Positions 61,256 through 64,000 of a stretch of DNA of 64,000 bases are shown in pieces. This stretch comes from Xanthostigma xanthostigma (lineage: Eukaryota > Arthropoda > Insecta > Raphidioptera > Raphidiidae), in NCBI GenBank assembly GCA_963575645.1, contig OY754471.1, positions 48,672,820-48,736,819 of the forward strand, written 5' to 3'. The notes beneath the pieces were generated by a model. It saw nothing but the letters and a program-made list of their open reading frames with translations. It was not told the DNA's origin and made no database searches. The position numbers and the translations under genes are program-made. Position 1 is the stretch's first letter; every line of letters begins with the position of its first letter.

Positions 61256-61505
61256 ATGTTTTCTTTAATTTCAAAAATGTCTTCGCCAATATCTGGCCAA
61301 TTTGTATTTCGAAACGTCGACAACAGGAAACAGGAGGTAATAAGTTGGTATCAATATAAAAAAAACACAAATCTAATGAGAATAATCAATAATTTATTGC
61401 AATCTTTCAAAATAATACCTACAAATAACATTTTCATTGCGGTCAATGAATCTTTTTTTTAATGTCGTGTTTTGTTTAGAACGAAGAATGCACCGCTATA
61501 TAAGT
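61256..61505 (+). other. Possible tiny two-exon reading frame
   Basis: ATG at 61256 opens 26 codons up to a plausible donor (GAG/GTAATA). A possible acceptor (TTTGTTTAG, near 61479) would add NEECTAI and a stop, giving a product of about 33 residues. No homology is known. It may be chance. Confidence 0.12.
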
Positions 61506-63459
61506 TTATTTGTTTTCATTTTATTTGTTTATTTAAGTTTCTGTTATTTGATTGCCATAATTTTTAATTTTTTTTGGAAATCGATCGGTAGAAATTAATT
61601 ACAATATTCTTATGTCTGTTTAAAATACAATCTCATGTACATAACAAATAAAATGTTTATTTATTTTTTCATTGTTTAAATTTAATTTGTGCCCATTTTA
61701 TATATTCGCTTACTTCTGCAGACGATAAACAAAACAAATCAACCCGTCGAGCGTTCTATTATAAAACTGTCGTCGGATGAATTGTAAATAGTACCAAAAA
61801 TACGTAGAAATCATCCGACACTCGGCAGGTCGATGGGAAATTAAAAAAAAAGCACCGCCGAAATAATATTGTACTCGTCGATTTTATCGGATCAACAGAC
61901 AATGACTTTTAAGTAATAAATTCACGGCAAGACAATTAATTGTGTAAGTTATGTCGGAGCACTTCGTATTTATATTTGTGTAATCTTTTGGCTATGGCTG
62001 GAAGTTAAAAAATATAAAAAATAATTTAAGAGAAAAATTATTAGGACGGTTTCACACTTTAAATATAATTAAAACATATGCTTCGGTAACCACTGAATAT
62101 CATCATACTTTTACCGTTCAAGTATTTTTACAGAATGTGAGGAACTAGTACAATTAAACTTTGTTTTTCAGTAAACAAAAATCTTTTCTTCAACGAAACG
62201 AGCCAAGCAAGTATTCCTTTTATATTTCTAACGCAGTCGGACGAAACATCCTGCAGCCTTCCACAAAACAGCTCTTAACGGGCAGATAATGCAGAGCACT
62301 GCAGTCTGTCACACTGTTTTAGGTACTGCAAAAATAATTTCAAAAACTTTGTTCGGAATGTTTAAAATACAAAAAGAATACCGCCGCCGTCTATCGATAT
62401 CCGTCTGACACAATACCGATTTAAAATCACCATTTTGAAAGGCCTTTGTCATTTGGAATGTAACGTGCTATTTTATCGATTGAAAATTCGATAAACACAT
62501 CGAGACAGAAATCGTATTTTTTTCTTTTACTTTTGAGAAAAACTAGGTTCGAGCCAGGACTGCGCTCTTAATAATTATTAAATAATAATAAGTAACAAAC
62601 AAACGTGAAAATGTCGTCACACATCCTGAAAATAATACTGAAGTTTTCTTTTTCTAAAATAAGTAAATATGTTCCAACGATAACCAAAATCATTTTGTGA
62701 AGACTAGAGACGTTCAACATATGTATTTAGATTTTTTTACTTTTTCGTTTTCATTAACCAAATATTGCCTTAAACCTATTTACATATGATTTTTTAAATA
62801 ATTTTTTTAACATTATGTATAATAACTCTTATATTTTATCATTCATCTAATTTTTTAGTAATATACGTAAATTTGTTTCTTTTTTTTAAATATCAGCTAA
62901 ATATAATTGCAGTGTTGTAATTTTTACAATATGTACAACTTTTTTTAAAAAATACCTATTTACAATATCATACAAAAAAGTTTATGGCCGATTCTACGAT
63001 GCTTACAAAAAGAAATTAGGACAAATATCCGAGTCTCGTTCGGACCGGTTATAAAGAGACATCTTTTGAGAATTTTCAACTAATTACTATGACCGATCAT
63101 TTTTTTTTCTCTCTCTCTCCGTTCATTGTTCGCCAAATAAAAACTATTTTTTTTATTCACTTTAGGTCTTTTCAATTCAAGTTGTGATCTTTTTTTGTGC
63201 TAAATTTTTCAAACGAATAAAATAGAAATATATTTTATTGACAAAACGTCAAAATAAAAAAACTATTTCATTTATTGAATTTTGGAAATAACTTGCGTTG
63301 ACTTTTAGTTGTTTTAAACAAAGTCGATTTAATTGTTTGTTCTCGGATCAGAGGATCACGTTAGGCCTTTAGACATAAAAATAATAATTTTATATTTGCG
63401 ATGTAATAAATAATATCGTCTTTAAAAACAGATCGGCACTAAAGACAAAATAATCACGG
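61506..63459. other. AT-rich DNA, nothing recognised
   Basis: No exon, RNA gene or structured repeat could be supported in this stretch. Confidence 0.4.
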
Positions 63460-63479
63460 AAACTGCAAACGAAGAACTA

Positions 63480-63760
63480 AACGCTCAAAAGCAAAGTTAA
63501 TTGAGCTTAATATTTGAAACTTTGAGCGTTCGTTTCTTTCTGGCGGGCGCGCACAAGAGTCGCATCCATTTTTCGCCGCGAAGACTCGAAGAGAAGACAC
63601 AAAAACCCGTCGGGGCACTTTCCCGCATTGCGCGAGGGCGTCGCGAACGCGGTCCCGTATCGAGACGGCGCTGTAACAAAGCGATCGTCGCCGGTCGCTT
63701 AGGCAAAAAGTAGACCGATCGGCGGTCCGCGCGCCCACCGGACGATTAAAGAACATTTTG
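63480..63760. promoter_or_regulatory. CpG-rich island near the window edge
   Basis: A strongly GC- and CpG-rich stretch (for example GGCGGGCGCGCACAAG, GCGAGGGCGTCGCGAACGCG) stands out in AT-rich DNA. Frames on both strands are open by composition alone. It could be a promoter with an untranslated first exon for a gene beyond the window, or a coding exon that I cannot place. Confidence 0.35.
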
Positions 63761-64000
63761 GAGATCACAATATTATGTATTTTTTCTTATACAATGAAAT
63801 AAAAAGACATTTAAATACTTACTCAAATGTACAATTAATTAATAAATTCTTTGTGCTTTTGTAGCAACTGCGCGTTTTCAACAAGTTCAAAGTCTCCATT
63901 TTGTTAGAAATAAATGTGATAGAATTAGTGTCGCCTTTATTTACTTTTAAATATGCTTCGACTCGTTTTCTCTGTAAATCATATTATGAAACATTTAAAT

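Overview
The window is AT-rich, intron-rich, transposon-laden animal DNA. An Ionotropic receptor of the IR40a type, a family found in insects, together with the intron and repeat style, points to an insect nuclear genome. The order cannot be fixed from the sequence; Hemiptera is only a guess. Four protein-coding genes could be assembled exon by exon from splice sites, reading phase and family resemblance.

(1) 16559-27619 (+): an off-track/PTK7 receptor pseudokinase with 17 visible exons, six Ig domains, one membrane helix and a kinase-like domain with no DFG. Only the signal-peptide exon is missing. (2) 31098-46632 (+): a complete 14-exon, 719-residue ionotropic receptor, best matched to IR40a, a humidity/temperature receptor subunit. 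(3) 51244-56369 (+): a two-exon, 157-residue, acidic and Ser/Arg/Pro-rich protein that I do not recognise. (4) 58535-59896 (-): a complete three-exon, 292-residue CDIN1 (C15orf41) family nuclease, converging on gene 3.

The rest is largely repeats. From left to right: 1-3100 has no recognised gene. 3110-5641 is an element with inverted terminal arms of about 660 bp. 7335-10725 is a related, rearranged copy carrying a 120-bp satellite (7981-10539, about 21.4 units, with an 11-unit higher-order duplication), flanked by a second tandem family with palindromic GCGCATGCGC cores. 11104-12152, 13074-13153 and 13749-13976 are small inverted-repeat elements. The otk introns hold two hAT-type MITEs with exact 8-bp target duplications and an 812-bp near-perfect hairpin. 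The IR40a introns hold a pogo/Tigger-like MITE, a tRNA-like sequence, a 903-bp TIR element, a 767-bp TA-flanked MITE and a tandem duplication. The single intron of gene 3 holds a 2.6-kb palindrome nested in another repeat, plus a further hAT MITE.

The four genes show no sign of acting together: a Wnt/planar-polarity co-receptor, a sensory channel, an unknown protein and a nuclease. The most unusual material is non-coding. It consists of the satellite array whose units each carry CRE-like and YY1-like motifs, the long intronic hairpins that should make double-stranded RNA when the host gene is transcribed, and three hAT MITE families that each have their own short subterminal repeated motif.
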